NCBI RefSeq assembly: GCF_026107645.2
Contig: NZ_JAPCHV010000002.1
Span: forward strand, 248,001 to 312,000
DNA from: Flavobacterium sp. MFBS3-15
GTDB lineage: Bacteria > Bacteroidota > Bacteroidia > Flavobacteriales > Flavobacteriaceae
Direction: 5' to 3'
DNA: 64,000 bases
Part shown: in pieces, positions 1-7,966 of the stretch
Position numbering within the stretch: the stretch's first letter is position 1
Layout of the letters: each line of letters starts with the position of its first letter
The notes under the pieces: model-generated
Told to the model about the DNA's origin: nothing
The model's database searches: none
Seen by the model: the letters and a program-made list of their open reading frames with translations, nothing else
Program-made: the position numbers and the translations under genes

Positions 1-1487
1 GCAAAAAACTTCTTATTCCGGGCAATGTTCATTTCGATATGGGACGACAGGGCATCCTCAATTACCGGCGCACCATAGATGAAATCAAAATCAAAGAAAG
101 TGCTGCTTAGCTCTACATTCTTTTCCGCAGGCGTATTGATCCATGAATCGTATTGCTTCATCCAGTCGGTCAGCGATTTGCACCACTGGCTGTTGCTGGC
201 CAGCAGTTTGGCCGGTGAGGGCTCATAGCCTACCTTGCCCAGGTAGTCAATCACAATTTCGGCAAGCTCTACAAAATAACGCTTTACATTATTGTATTGT
301 TCAGGCTCAACATCTTCAAAAATCAGGGCATTGTCCTGGTCGGTAAGCAAAAGCTGCTCTTTACGGCCCTGGCTCCCGATATTCATCCATACGAAACGGA
401 CAGGAGGGGGGCTGCCGATTTTTTCTACGGCCAACTCTATGGCGCGGCGCGTTATGGCAATATTGATCTCGGCAACGATATTTGAAATGTGGGAGATAGG
501 TATAAGGTTGTCAATAGAACTCTGGATAAGGTCGGTAAGCTTTTCACGCACATAACGCAGTTCTTTGGCGTTGGCAGCCCTGCGCGTCTGTTTTAAAAGT
601 ACTCCCGGGGTATTGGATTGTGCTGCAACCACATCGTGCTCCGAAATGATGCCGCTTACCGTGGATTTGTCTGTCCCGTCCTTTGTTACGCAAAGGTGGG
701 CTACATTGTGCTTGAGCATCAGCATTTGTGCCTCGGCAATGGAAATGTTTTCAGGGACGGTGATCACCGGGCTGGTCATAACCTCGCGTGCCGGCGCTTC
801 AATGGACATCAGGCCTGTAGCAATTTTGGAACGCAGGTCCCTGTCGGTGATGATGCCTATCGGCAGGTGGTCCTCATGGATGATCACGCTGCCTACGGCG
901 CTGTTGGACATTGTTTTGGCAATGAACTTCAGTATATCGTCGGCATTGGCCGTAATGGGGTTGCGGGTATATTTTATCGGCTGGAAATATTGTATGTCAG
1001 CAACCTGGTCGCTAAAAATCACATTCTCTGCCATCAGCTTGCCGCTGCGTTCCTTGTCGTAAGGGTTGCGTGTCTGTGAGGCAAAGCTTTCGAGCAGGAA
1101 CTCGAGCACTTTTGGGTTTTGCGTGATGAAAGGGCGGAAAGCCTCGATAGGAATGGCATATACAATTGACTCCTCCCGTGCACGTGCCGTCATGAGATAA
1201 TCGTTTTTGGCAAAAAAAGGCCGCAATCCGAGAATATCGCCCTCGTCGCACTTGTCGATAAGGGTTTCCTCCGCATCCGAAGTAAGGGAAAGGCCCACGG
1301 CGCCATCCTTAACTATATAAAAGTCAGGGTGGGTAGCATCTCCGCCCTTAAAGAGTACCTGGTTCTTTTCGAGATAAATGACTTTTGACTGCTCGCAAAT
1401 ATGCATAAGGTCGGCATAGTCGAGGCTGCTGAAAGGAGGGGAGTGCTTAAGAAAGTCGGCAATGCCTTGCGCTACGGGGTTTTTCAT
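1..1487 (-). CDS. Cyclic-nucleotide-binding / CBS / DUF294 nucleotidyltransferase protein (3' part cut by window edge)
   Basis: I translated this gene from the minus strand; 495 residues are visible and the C-terminus lies left of the window. Domains in order are a cyclic-nucleotide-binding-like beta barrel (about residues 15-135), a pair of CBS domains (about 180-290), and a GlnD-like putative nucleotidyltransferase domain (DUF294, from about 310) with the motif GSQGRKEQLLLTDQDNA. The start of the DUF294 C-terminal domain is also visible. The family is thought to be a cytoplasmic regulator that links nucleotide sensing to nucleotidyl transfer; its substrate is not known. The start is the ATG at 1487, which begins MKNPVAQGIADFL; the next gene is divergent. 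Architecture is clear, function is inferred. Confidence 0.88.
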   Translation of the reverse strand, partial: MKNPVAQGIADFLKHSPPFSSLDYADLMHICEQSKVIYLEKNQVLFKGGDATHPDFYIVKDGAVGLSLTSDAEETLIDKCDEGDILGLRPFFAKNDYLMTARAREESIVYAIPIEAFRPFITQNPKVLEFLLESFASQTRNPYDKERSGKLMAENVIFSDQVADIQYFQPIKYTRNPITANADDILKFIAKTMSNSAVGSVIIHEDHLPIGIITDRDLRSKIATGLMSIEAPAREVMTSPVITVPENISIAEAQMLMLKHNVAHLCVTKDGTDKSTVSGIISEHDVVAAQSNTPGVLLKQTRRAANAKELRYVREKLTDLIQSSIDNLIPISHISNIVAEINIAITRRAIELAVEKIGSPPPVRFVWMNIGSQGRKEQLLLTDQDNALIFEDVEPEQYNNVKRYFVELAEIVIDYLGKVGYEPSPAKLLASNSQWCKSLTDWMKQYDSWINTPAEKNVELSSTFFDFDFIYGAPVIEDALSSHIEMNIARNKKFF

Positions 1488-1641
1488 ACAAATTATTTGG
1501 AACCTAAATGTACAGATTTTTCAATTCACCCAAAAGTGATGCTTACAGGAAAAGCATAAAGGTTTGTTAAAATTGACCCGACAAAGCAAATCAACCCTGT
1601 AATGCTTAAATTTACCGTATCAATTTTATAAATAAACAACC

Positions 1642-2148
1642 ATGAAATTATTTACGAAAACCGTAATGCTTTTTGTAGCTGTGTTAGCTACATCATTAAC
1701 ATCTGCCCAGGATAAAAAACCGGCCAGCCCGCCGGCAACCGCTACCGGTAAGATCAATGGCGCAAACATTACCATCGACTACAGCAGCCCGTCTGTAAAA
1801 GGAAGGGTTATCTGGGGAGAGCTTGTGCCATATGGCAAATTATGGCGCGCAGGAGCCAACAAGCCCACAACTTTTGAAACCGATAAAGCCCTGATGGTTG
1901 AAGGCAAAGAACTGCCGGCAGGAAAATATGCGTTGTATGTAATTCCGGAAAAAGGTACTGCAACAGTGATTTTCGGTAAAGATCCTTCAGTTGGTTTCAA
2001 TAAGTATGATGAATCCTATAACCAGTTAAGCGTTAGCGTAAAAACAAAGAAGTCGGCCAGGATGACCGAAAGTTTGGTATACAGCATCAATAAAGATAAT
2101 GTAACGCTTACGTGGGAAAATTTAGACATCCCGGTGAAGATTAAATAA
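1642..2148 (+). CDS. DUF2911 family secreted protein
   Basis: This 168-residue protein begins with a signal peptide (MKLFTKTVMLFVAVLATSLT, cleavage near SAQ-D). The mature part carries the DUF2911 core: a GELVPYGKLWRAGANKPTTF stretch, followed by LPAGKYALYVIP and a C-terminal strand TLTWENLDIPVKIK. DUF2911 is common in Bacteroidetes and has no established biochemical role; the signal peptide places it in the periplasm or outside the cell. A longer paralogue lies at 37215-38069 on the other strand. It stands alone as a monocistronic gene with a strong terminator just downstream. Family assignment is firm, function unknown. Confidence 0.9.
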   Translation: MKLFTKTVMLFVAVLATSLTSAQDKKPASPPATATGKINGANITIDYSSPSVKGRVIWGELVPYGKLWRAGANKPTTFETDKALMVEGKELPAGKYALYVIPEKGTATVIFGKDPSVGFNKYDESYNQLSVSVKTKKSARMTESLVYSINKDNVTLTWENLDIPVKIK

Positions 2149-2168
2149 TTATTCACATTAAGGATATG

Positions 2169-2203
2169 AAAGCACATTGTCTACATCAATGTGCTTTTTT
2201 TAT
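2169..2203 (+). terminator. Rho-independent terminator after the DUF2911 gene
   Basis: An 11-bp perfect stem (AAAGCACATTG with CAATGTGCTTT), a 7-base loop and a following T-run (about 7 T) lie 20 bases after the stop codon of the DUF2911 gene. Confidence 0.9.
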
Positions 2204-2264
2204 TTATGTAAGTGATTTGATATTTTATTTTTTATTTTAGTACCAAAATTCAATACTAAACTTC

Positions 2265-2414
2265 ATGGAGGAAAAGAAATCCCGTTTGATAAAAATTACA
2301 ATAACGATTATAGTGTTTATCGGGATTTTAATCGGTGTCTATTTTTTTGGATATTCGCAGGGGAAAGGTGATTGCCAAAAAGAACAAATAGAGTTTTATA
2401 GGAGTAAAAATTAG
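2265..2414 (+). CDS. Small single-pass membrane protein, 49 aa (hypothetical)
   Basis: An open frame from ATG at 2265 to TAG at 2412-2414 encodes 49 residues. It has a charged N-terminus (MEEKKSRLIK), one strong transmembrane segment (about residues 10-30, ending FFGYSQGKG) and a polar tail (DCQKEQIEFYRSKN). The pattern of positive residues before the helix suggests the N-terminus stays in the cytoplasm. It is preceded by an AT-rich spacer and followed by an AT-rich gap. I do not recognise a family. The sensible topology argues for a real gene, but such a short frame could occur by chance. Confidence 0.5.
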   Translation: MEEKKSRLIKITITIIVFIGILIGVYFFGYSQGKGDCQKEQIEFYRSKN

Positions 2415-2545
2415 ACAATACAAACCAATAATATGATGATTGATATAATTACCAATTAAATTATTATTTTACATAATGTAAATTATAGTTCAAAATTTAC
2501 ATACAGGAAAGCGGGAGTAAACCCGCTAATTCCCAGTAATTATTG

Positions 2546-2959
2546 TTATTTCTTGATGTCACCTGTATAGACGAATTTCTCGCCCTGGTACACTGTAACC
2601 TGTACAACCCCCGTTTTAAGCGTATGCATCACATACCCGAAAACCTGGTTATTTGGGAAACGTATGTAATATGTACTGTCAGCCATTGTTGGCGCCGGTT
2701 TTTTAAGCTTAAAGCGGTATTCGCCATCAGGCATGATGTGCAGCGTAAATTTATCCGTTTCAGCTGCGGTATACATTAGCTGGCCACCAACATAATGCTC
2801 GGTAACAGTTTCAGGCAATGACGGAAAATCTTTGAAGGAATTTGATTTTTTAAGTATCGAATACAATTCAAAAGTCTTGATCGATAACGGCACCTGCTTA
2901 TCCTGTGCAGCCATGTTCATTGCAAATGCCATCAGTAAGCAAACGAGTAATTTTTTCAT
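2546..2959 (-). CDS. Hypothetical secreted protein
   Basis: The 137-residue product starts with a signal peptide (MKKLLVCLLMAFAMNMAAQ, cleavage after AAQ). The mature chain is about 118 residues, mostly predicted beta strands, with aromatic pairs such as STYYIRFPNNQVFGYV and a C-terminal VYQGEKFVYTGDIKK. I recognise no domain. It is divergent from the nudK gene and has no operon partner. The signal peptide and normal codon use make it a likely real gene exported to the periplasm or envelope; its role is unknown. Confidence 0.75.
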   Translation of the reverse strand: MKKLLVCLLMAFAMNMAAQDKQVPLSIKTFELYSILKKSNSFKDFPSLPETVTEHYVGGQLMYTAAETDKFTLHIMPDGEYRFKLKKPAPTMADSTYYIRFPNNQVFGYVMHTLKTGVVQVTVYQGEKFVYTGDIKK

Positions 2960-3116
2960 TTTGGTAATTTTTTGATTTAAGGACGTAAATATAAAAAGAT
3001 TTTAATTCCTTACAGGGATTACATGCAATTACAGCAAAAATATACCCGCTGTAATTTCCCGTTGAAATATTCGGGCGATATTTGCGTTGGATTACCTCAA
3101 ACAAACCACAACTCAT

Positions 3117-3704
3117 ATGTCCGATACCGTTAGGATCATATCCTCTGCAGTGCTTTCTGAAAACTGGGGAAAGCTCAATAAAGTCAAATACGAAACGCTT
3201 TTGAAAGACGGCTCCTGGCAGACCCAGGAACGCGAAGTGTACAATCGCGGCAATGGTGCTGTGATTTTGCTCTATAATAAGGTAAAACAAACTGTAATAT
3301 TAACCGAACAGTTTAGATTGCCCACCTGGTTCAACGGTAATGCTGACGGCATGATGATCGAAGCGCCTGCCGGCCTGCTGGACGAGCATGATCCGGAAGA
3401 ATGCATTCGCCGCGAAACTGAGGAAGAAACAGGCTATACTGTGACCGATGTAAAGCGTATCATGGAAGTGTATATGTCGCCCGGCTCGGTTACAGAGATC
3501 ATTTACTTCTTCATTGCTGCTTATTCCGATGCCATGAAAACCGGCGAAGGCGGCGGCCTTGACAAAGAACAGGAAAATATAGAAGTACTTGAAATAAACT
3601 TTGATAAAGCATTGAAAATGATATATTCAGGCGAAATTAAAGATGCCAAAACCATTATGCTTTTGCAGTACGCACAGATACATTCGCTTTTGGGTTCTGA
3701 CTAA
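3117..3704 (+). CDS. nudK: NudK-type Nudix hydrolase (GDP-mannose pyrophosphatase family)
   Basis: I start this gene at the ATG at 3117 (MSDTVRIIS, 195 aa) rather than the upstream TTG at 3087, because 195 residues matches the NudK family length. The Nudix helix spans about residues 86-107, beginning AGLLDEHDPEECIR and ending RETEEETGY; the spacing, one residue shorter than the general Nudix box, is a NudK trait. NudK enzymes hydrolyse GDP-mannose and related nucleotide sugars to nucleoside monophosphate and sugar phosphate in the cytoplasm, with Mg2+ bound by the glutamates of this helix. Substrate choice here is inferred from the family only. Confidence 0.87.
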   Translation: MSDTVRIISSAVLSENWGKLNKVKYETLLKDGSWQTQEREVYNRGNGAVILLYNKVKQTVILTEQFRLPTWFNGNADGMMIEAPAGLLDEHDPEECIRRETEEETGYTVTDVKRIMEVYMSPGSVTEIIYFFIAAYSDAMKTGEGGGLDKEQENIEVLEINFDKALKMIYSGEIKDAKTIMLLQYAQIHSLLGSD

Positions 3705-3779
3705 GGTACTGAGGTACTTAGGTACTAAGGTTCTTAGAGCCTAAGCGCCTAAGCCCATCAGCAACTAAGTAACTCAGTT
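3705..3779. repeat. Degenerate CTAAG/CTTAG word repeat, copy 1
   Basis: The 75 bases immediately after the nudK stop codon are built from recurring words such as AGGTACTAAGG, TTCTTAG, CCTAAG and AACTAAG at roughly 7-10 base intervals, on both strands. The same vocabulary recurs in two other spacers (58384-58448 and 63259-63326). Confidence 0.65.
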
Positions 3780-3842
3780 TAACATAACTTTACAATCCGT
3801 TCTGTAGGTAATTGCTTATTTTTAAGTTCAAATACGTACCGG

Positions 3843-6146
3843 ATGGATATTACCTTCAACAACGACCCCAAACTTTCCATACTGTTCCCCTTTATTTATT
3901 TCGCGTGGCAGGACGATGTGCTGACCAGTAAGGAAATCAGGATAATAAGCGATTTCATTGGCAGCCAGGATTGGCTTACCAAAGCCGAAAAAGACTTCCT
4001 GAAATCAAAAATAAATACCGCCTCCCCTCCTGCCCGTTCTGAGCTTTTCCACTGGAAGGAGAAGATCAATGCAGCCATGGAGAACAACAAGCCGTCCAAC
4101 CTTACCGAATTAGGCATACTCATTGCAAATTCCGAAAGGGAAGCCATTAAAAATGAAGACATTGAATCCCTTGCTGTTGCTTTTGCGGGATTGGAATCCG
4201 GATTGGGCATCATGAGCCGCGAGGTCATTAGCGGCTTCCGCCAAAAAAGGGACACCATTACCAATAAATACCGCACGGCAGAGAGTTTTAACGTTGCTAA
4301 AATGACGGCATTGCTCGATGGCAGCCAGTCGGAAATAATAAATAAGGTAAAAGCGATCATTGGCTCCGCTGAATTTAAGCTTGACATTCCAACCGACACT
4401 CAGGAATACCGTGAAAAAGTATTCCAATGGTCGGAAATACTGGCTGAAAACGGCCTGGGTTCCTATGCATATCCTAAGGCGCAGGGAGGAAAAGATGATA
4501 TACTGGGGTATTTTTCGATCATGGAGACCCTCAGTTACCACGACCTGAGCCTCGTTATCAAGTTTGGCGTGCAATTCGGGCTTTGGGGCATGAGCATCCT
4601 CTCCCTCGGCACCGAAAAACATTATAAAAAATACCTGAGGGATGCGGGAACCCTTGAGCTTCCCGGATGTTTCGCGATGACCGAAACCCATCACGGGTCT
4701 AACGTTAAAGGCATTGAAACGACGGCTACCTATAACCATGCAGACCGCTCGTTTACAATCCATACGCCTGTAAAATATGCACGCAAAGAATACATCGGCA
4801 ATGCGGCCAACCATGGCGAGATGGCAACGGTGTTTGCCAAACTCATCATTGACGGGAAGGATTATGGCGTAAATGCGTTCATCGTGCCTATTCGCGACAA
4901 GGAGAAACAGACCGTGCCGGGTGTTACCATAGAAGATTGCGGCCACAAAATGGGGCTGAACGGCGTAGATAACGGCATTATTTATTTTGATAACGTGGTT
5001 GTGCCTTACGAGAATATGCTCGACCGCTTCGCACAGGTTAATGAGGCAGGCGAATTTGAAAGCCCCATCCCGAGTGACAACAGGCGTTTCTTTACCATGT
5101 TGGGCACATTGGTCGGCGGGCGCATCGGCATACCACGTTCAGCTTTGGCGGCAGGAAAGACAGGATTGGCCATAGCGATAAAATATGGCGACAAACGCCG
5201 GCAATTCGGGCCGGAAGGCGGCAGCGAAGTCCCTATCCTGAACTACCGCATGCACCAGCAACGATTGATGCCGTACCTGGCAAATGCGTACGCGCTTCAT
5301 TTTGGCTTACAGTATCTTACCAAACGTTTCGTAGACCGCACCGAAGATGAAATGCAGGAAATAGAGGCGCTGGCCGCCGGCATGAAAGCCTACACTACGT
5401 GGAATACCCGCGACACGCTGCAGGAATGCCGCGAAGCCTGCGGCGGCAAGGGCTACCTGAGCGAAAACCGCATTGACGACCTGAAGAATGATACCGAAAT
5501 CTATACGACTTTTGAAGGTGATAACACGGTACTGATGCAGCTTACGGGCAAGAACAGGCTGGGCGAATTCCGTAAAGAGTTTGGGGAAATGAATGTTTCC
5601 ACAATTTTCAATTACGTACTGGACCAGGCCAAAACCGCTGTCACGGAAAAGAATCCGTTTGCCACACGGAATACCGACGAAGCACACCTCAAAAGCCGTG
5701 AATTCCACCTGAGTGCTTTTAAATACAGGGAAAAGGAAATTGTAACTTCGGCGGCAAGGCGTTTTAAAAGGCTGGTTGATGACGGGCTGGATGCTTTTGA
5801 TGCGGCCAACGTCATGCACCCCCACATGATACAGATTGCCGGTTCCTATCTGGACCGCGTGATCCTTGAGCAGTTCCAGACCCAGCTTGACATTGTGCAG
5901 GATGAAGGCCTGAAGGAAGTTTTGGAAAAATTATACCACCTGTTTGCGCTCAACAAAATAAGCGAACACAAAGCCTTTTACCTGGAACAGGGCTACATGG
6001 AGGGCAGCAAAACCAAAGCCATACGCAAGCTGGTAAGCCAGTTGTGCTGGGAAATCCGGCAGGATGCAGTGCCGTTGGTCGATGCTTTCAACATTCCGGA
6101 AAGCTGCCTGGCGCCGATTGTTACCAACAAAAAGGGCGAAGCGTAA
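3843..6146 (+). CDS. Acyl-CoA dehydrogenase, acyl-CoA oxidase-like subfamily
   Basis: This 767-residue flavoprotein is far longer than ordinary acyl-CoA dehydrogenases (about 380 aa) and resembles the acyl-CoA oxidase branch. It has an extra N-terminal helical domain (about 1-170), the flavin-binding middle domain with CFAMTETHHGSNVKGIETT (from residue 276), GHKMGLNGVDNGIIYFDNV, and RRQFGPEGGSEVPILNYR. It also has CREACGGKGYLSENR and TFEGDNTVLMQ, in which E558 aligns with the catalytic base of oxidases, plus a long C-terminal oxidase-type domain. It should introduce the trans-2 double bond in acyl-CoA during fatty acid beta-oxidation. Whether electrons go to ETF or to oxygen cannot be read here. 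It is monocistronic. Confidence 0.87.
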   Translation: MDITFNNDPKLSILFPFIYFAWQDDVLTSKEIRIISDFIGSQDWLTKAEKDFLKSKINTASPPARSELFHWKEKINAAMENNKPSNLTELGILIANSEREAIKNEDIESLAVAFAGLESGLGIMSREVISGFRQKRDTITNKYRTAESFNVAKMTALLDGSQSEIINKVKAIIGSAEFKLDIPTDTQEYREKVFQWSEILAENGLGSYAYPKAQGGKDDILGYFSIMETLSYHDLSLVIKFGVQFGLWGMSILSLGTEKHYKKYLRDAGTLELPGCFAMTETHHGSNVKGIETTATYNHADRSFTIHTPVKYARKEYIGNAANHGEMATVFAKLIIDGKDYGVNAFIVPIRDKEKQTVPGVTIEDCGHKMGLNGVDNGIIYFDNVVVPYENMLDRFAQVNEAGEFESPIPSDNRRFFTMLGTLVGGRIGIPRSALAAGKTGLAIAIKYGDKRRQFGPEGGSEVPILNYRMHQQRLMPYLANAYALHFGLQYLTKRFVDRTEDEMQEIEALAAGMKAYTTWNTRDTLQECREACGGKGYLSENRIDDLKNDTEIYTTFEGDNTVLMQLTGKNRLGEFRKEFGEMNVSTIFNYVLDQAKTAVTEKNPFATRNTDEAHLKSREFHLSAFKYREKEIVTSAARRFKRLVDDGLDAFDAANVMHPHMIQIAGSYLDRVILEQFQTQLDIVQDEGLKEVLEKLYHLFALNKISEHKAFYLEQGYMEGSKTKAIRKLVSQLCWEIRQDAVPLVDAFNIPESCLAPIVTNKKGEA

Positions 6147-6210
6147 AAAGAAAAGAATGTGGTTTTATGAAAATCTTCTTGTCCCGAAAATTATTTTGTT
6201 TCGAGCGCAG

Positions 6211-6231
6211 AGACGTTGCAATGCAACGTCT
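6211..6231. repeat. Perfect palindrome, 10-bp arms
   Basis: AGACGTTGCA and TGCAACGTCT flank a single central A, 65 bases after the acyl-CoA dehydrogenase gene. There is no T-run, so it is not a standard terminator; it could be a small interspersed palindrome or a protein-binding site. Confidence 0.6.
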
Positions 6232-6375
6232 ATATCAGGACACATAAGTTAATTTCGTATATAGTCAGTTATTGCAATTTTATATCGAACTCACATATTT
6301 ATTGAGAGCTCGGGATAAGCACTTTTTCTCAAATTATTGTGTTTAAATCATTCATATAGACAATTATCCTTTTTT

Positions 6376-6526
6376 TTACCACAAAGGGCACGAAGATTTA
6401 CACAAAGTACACTATGTAATCCGTCAAAAGGCGGGAGTTCACAAAGCTTTGTGTCCTTTCAGCGTAAAGATTTTGTCCTTTCTGTTTTGTGTTCATAGTG
6501 GAAAAACCTTGTGACCCTTGTAGTAA
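6376..6526. repeat. Foldback element built from ACAAAG/CTTTGT words
   Basis: The left half is rich in ACCACAAAGGGCACGAAGAT-type words and the right half in their complements (CTTTGTGTCC, TTTTGTGTTC, CTTGTGACCC), so the 150 bases can fold on themselves imperfectly. It fills much of the 464-base gene-free spacer 6147-6610; apart from the 6211-6231 palindrome I see nothing else in that spacer. Confidence 0.6.
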
Positions 6527-6610
6527 AATCTTTAAATGAATCTTCCGAACACTTTTGAATTAAAGAACTTGCAGATTTAGAATAATAATTTTATCTCGAA
6601 TTCACGTTAT

Positions 6611-7645
6611 TTAGAAATTAACGTTCCATGCTAATATTGTATCATAACACAGCCTTCCGTTTTTTACTACTAATGGCGAATCGAAATTATTCGTGTATAG
6701 AGCGCCGGTACCCAGTCCCTGCGGCATAGGGTTATTTTGCAGGTAGGTCCACTGCGCAATGGCATTCAGGCCGATGTTGCTCTCCAAAGCCGAGGTAACC
6801 CACCAGCCGATGTTGTATTTTTCGGCAAGGCTGACCCATTCATTGGTACCACGGAAGCCGCCAACCAAACTTGGCTTTAATATGATGTACTGCGGCTGTA
6901 TTTTTTGCAGCAGCGCTTCTTTATCTGCAAAGGAAAATACACCTATTAGCTCTTCGTCGAGGGCAATGGGCAATGGTGTGTTTTTGCACAGATCGGCCAT
7001 GGCGTCCTGTTGATGTTGCTTTATCGGTTGCTCTATGCTATGTAATTGAAATGATGATAATTGATCTAATTTACTTAAAGCTTCATTTTCGGCAAAAGCC
7101 CCATTGGCATCGACCCTGATTTCGATTTCCTCAGCAGAAAAATTGGACCGGATAAACCGCAAAAGCCCCAGTTCCTTTTCAAAATCGATTGCCCCAATTT
7201 TCAGCTTTATGCAATTGAACCCCTGTTCCAGCTTCTCCCCGATCTGCTGCTTCATGTAGGCCTCCTCTCCCATCCACACCAGCCCGTTTATGGCAATGTC
7301 CTCCTCCCCTTTTGTAAAGGCGGAAGGGAACAGCAGATAGGGTGTTTCTGCTTCAAGCGAACGGAAAGCCGTTTCCAGTCCAAACTGGATCGAGGGGAAT
7401 TCAAGCAATGCCTCCCACAGCTTTTCTTCCCCCAAACCGATGTTCCCGCACGCCCATCGGAGCTTTTCCTCATAGTCCGGACGGTCGTCAATGCTCAGCC
7501 CGCGCAGCAGCCCGCACTCCCCTATTCCGCGTTTCCCGTCTTTTTCAAGGATAATAAACCAGGTTTCCTTTTCGGTCATCACGCCACGGGAGGTACCTGA
7601 AGGGCGTTTGAAATTGAGCGTGTATTTTTTATAAGTCGCATTCAT
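6611..7645 (-). CDS. menC: o-Succinylbenzoate synthase (MenC)
   Basis: The 344-residue protein is an enolase-superfamily member. It dehydrates SHCHC to o-succinylbenzoate in menaquinone biosynthesis. Visible active-site residues are the K147-x-K149 motif (CIKLKIG), metal ligands D179 (RVDANG), E205 (SIEQP) and D230 (IALDEE), and the second catalytic lysine K257 (ILKPSLVGG). The C-terminal GLGTGALYTNNF is also typical of MenC. It is the most downstream gene of a minus-strand block that also holds menA and menB, separated from the UPF0173 gene by a repeat-filled spacer. All key residues are present, so I expect an active enzyme. Confidence 0.94.
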   Translation of the reverse strand: MNATYKKYTLNFKRPSGTSRGVMTEKETWFIILEKDGKRGIGECGLLRGLSIDDRPDYEEKLRWACGNIGLGEEKLWEALLEFPSIQFGLETAFRSLEAETPYLLFPSAFTKGEEDIAINGLVWMGEEAYMKQQIGEKLEQGFNCIKLKIGAIDFEKELGLLRFIRSNFSAEEIEIRVDANGAFAENEALSKLDQLSSFQLHSIEQPIKQHQQDAMADLCKNTPLPIALDEELIGVFSFADKEALLQKIQPQYIILKPSLVGGFRGTNEWVSLAEKYNIGWWVTSALESNIGLNAIAQWTYLQNNPMPQGLGTGALYTNNFDSPLVVKNGRLCYDTILAWNVNF

Positions 7646-7691
7646 TGAGTTTGGGGCACTGATTATTAAAAATCAACACACTCCTAAATTC

Positions 7692-7921
7692 TCTCAAGAC
7701 TATTGTTCGGACACATCTCCACCGAAATTAATTCCCTACGGGAAAATAACGTCCGGCGTAAACTTTGCTACCAAAATTAATTCCCTAACGGGAAATATCA
7801 GCACCTATATTATCCCGTAGGGATTAAATTTCGGTAGAAATAATGACGTTATGATCGGTTTTTCCCGTTAGGGAATTAATTTCAGTTCTCAAATATTTGT
7901 GCGTAAATGATAGTCTTGAGA
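7692..7921. repeat. Composite foldback: outer 12-bp inverted repeat with four inner hairpin units
   Basis: TCTCAAGACTAT (7692-7703) and ATAGTCTTGAGA (7910-7921) are perfect outer arms. Inside lie four copies of a unit around TTAATTCCCTA(A)CGGGAAA: 7722-7745 and 7773-7795 forward, about 7811-7835 and 7859-7884 reversed. Each unit can form its own TTCCC/GGGAA hairpin. Units 1 and 3 share CCCTACGGG and units 2 and 4 share CCCTAACGGG, so the pairs interleave rather than nest. It occupies most of the 321-base gene-free stretch 7646-7966. Confidence 0.85.
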
Positions 7922-7966
7922 TGGGCTAGAAGTATGCTTTTTGATGACACAATTAAAAGTTGAAAA

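Noticed and set aside
618..1079. Long frames on the plus strand within the first 1.3 kb
   Set aside because: They are shadows of the minus-strand cyclic-nucleotide/CBS/DUF294 gene, which has a clear domain architecture.
3087..3116. TTG start for the nudK gene, adding ten residues
   Set aside because: The ATG at 3117 gives the normal family length and starts MSDTVRIIS; the extra codons look like leader sequence.
4110..4946. 278-residue minus-strand frame inside the acyl-CoA dehydrogenase gene
   Set aside because: Opposite to a well-conserved gene, no recognisable motif, so treated as a shadow.
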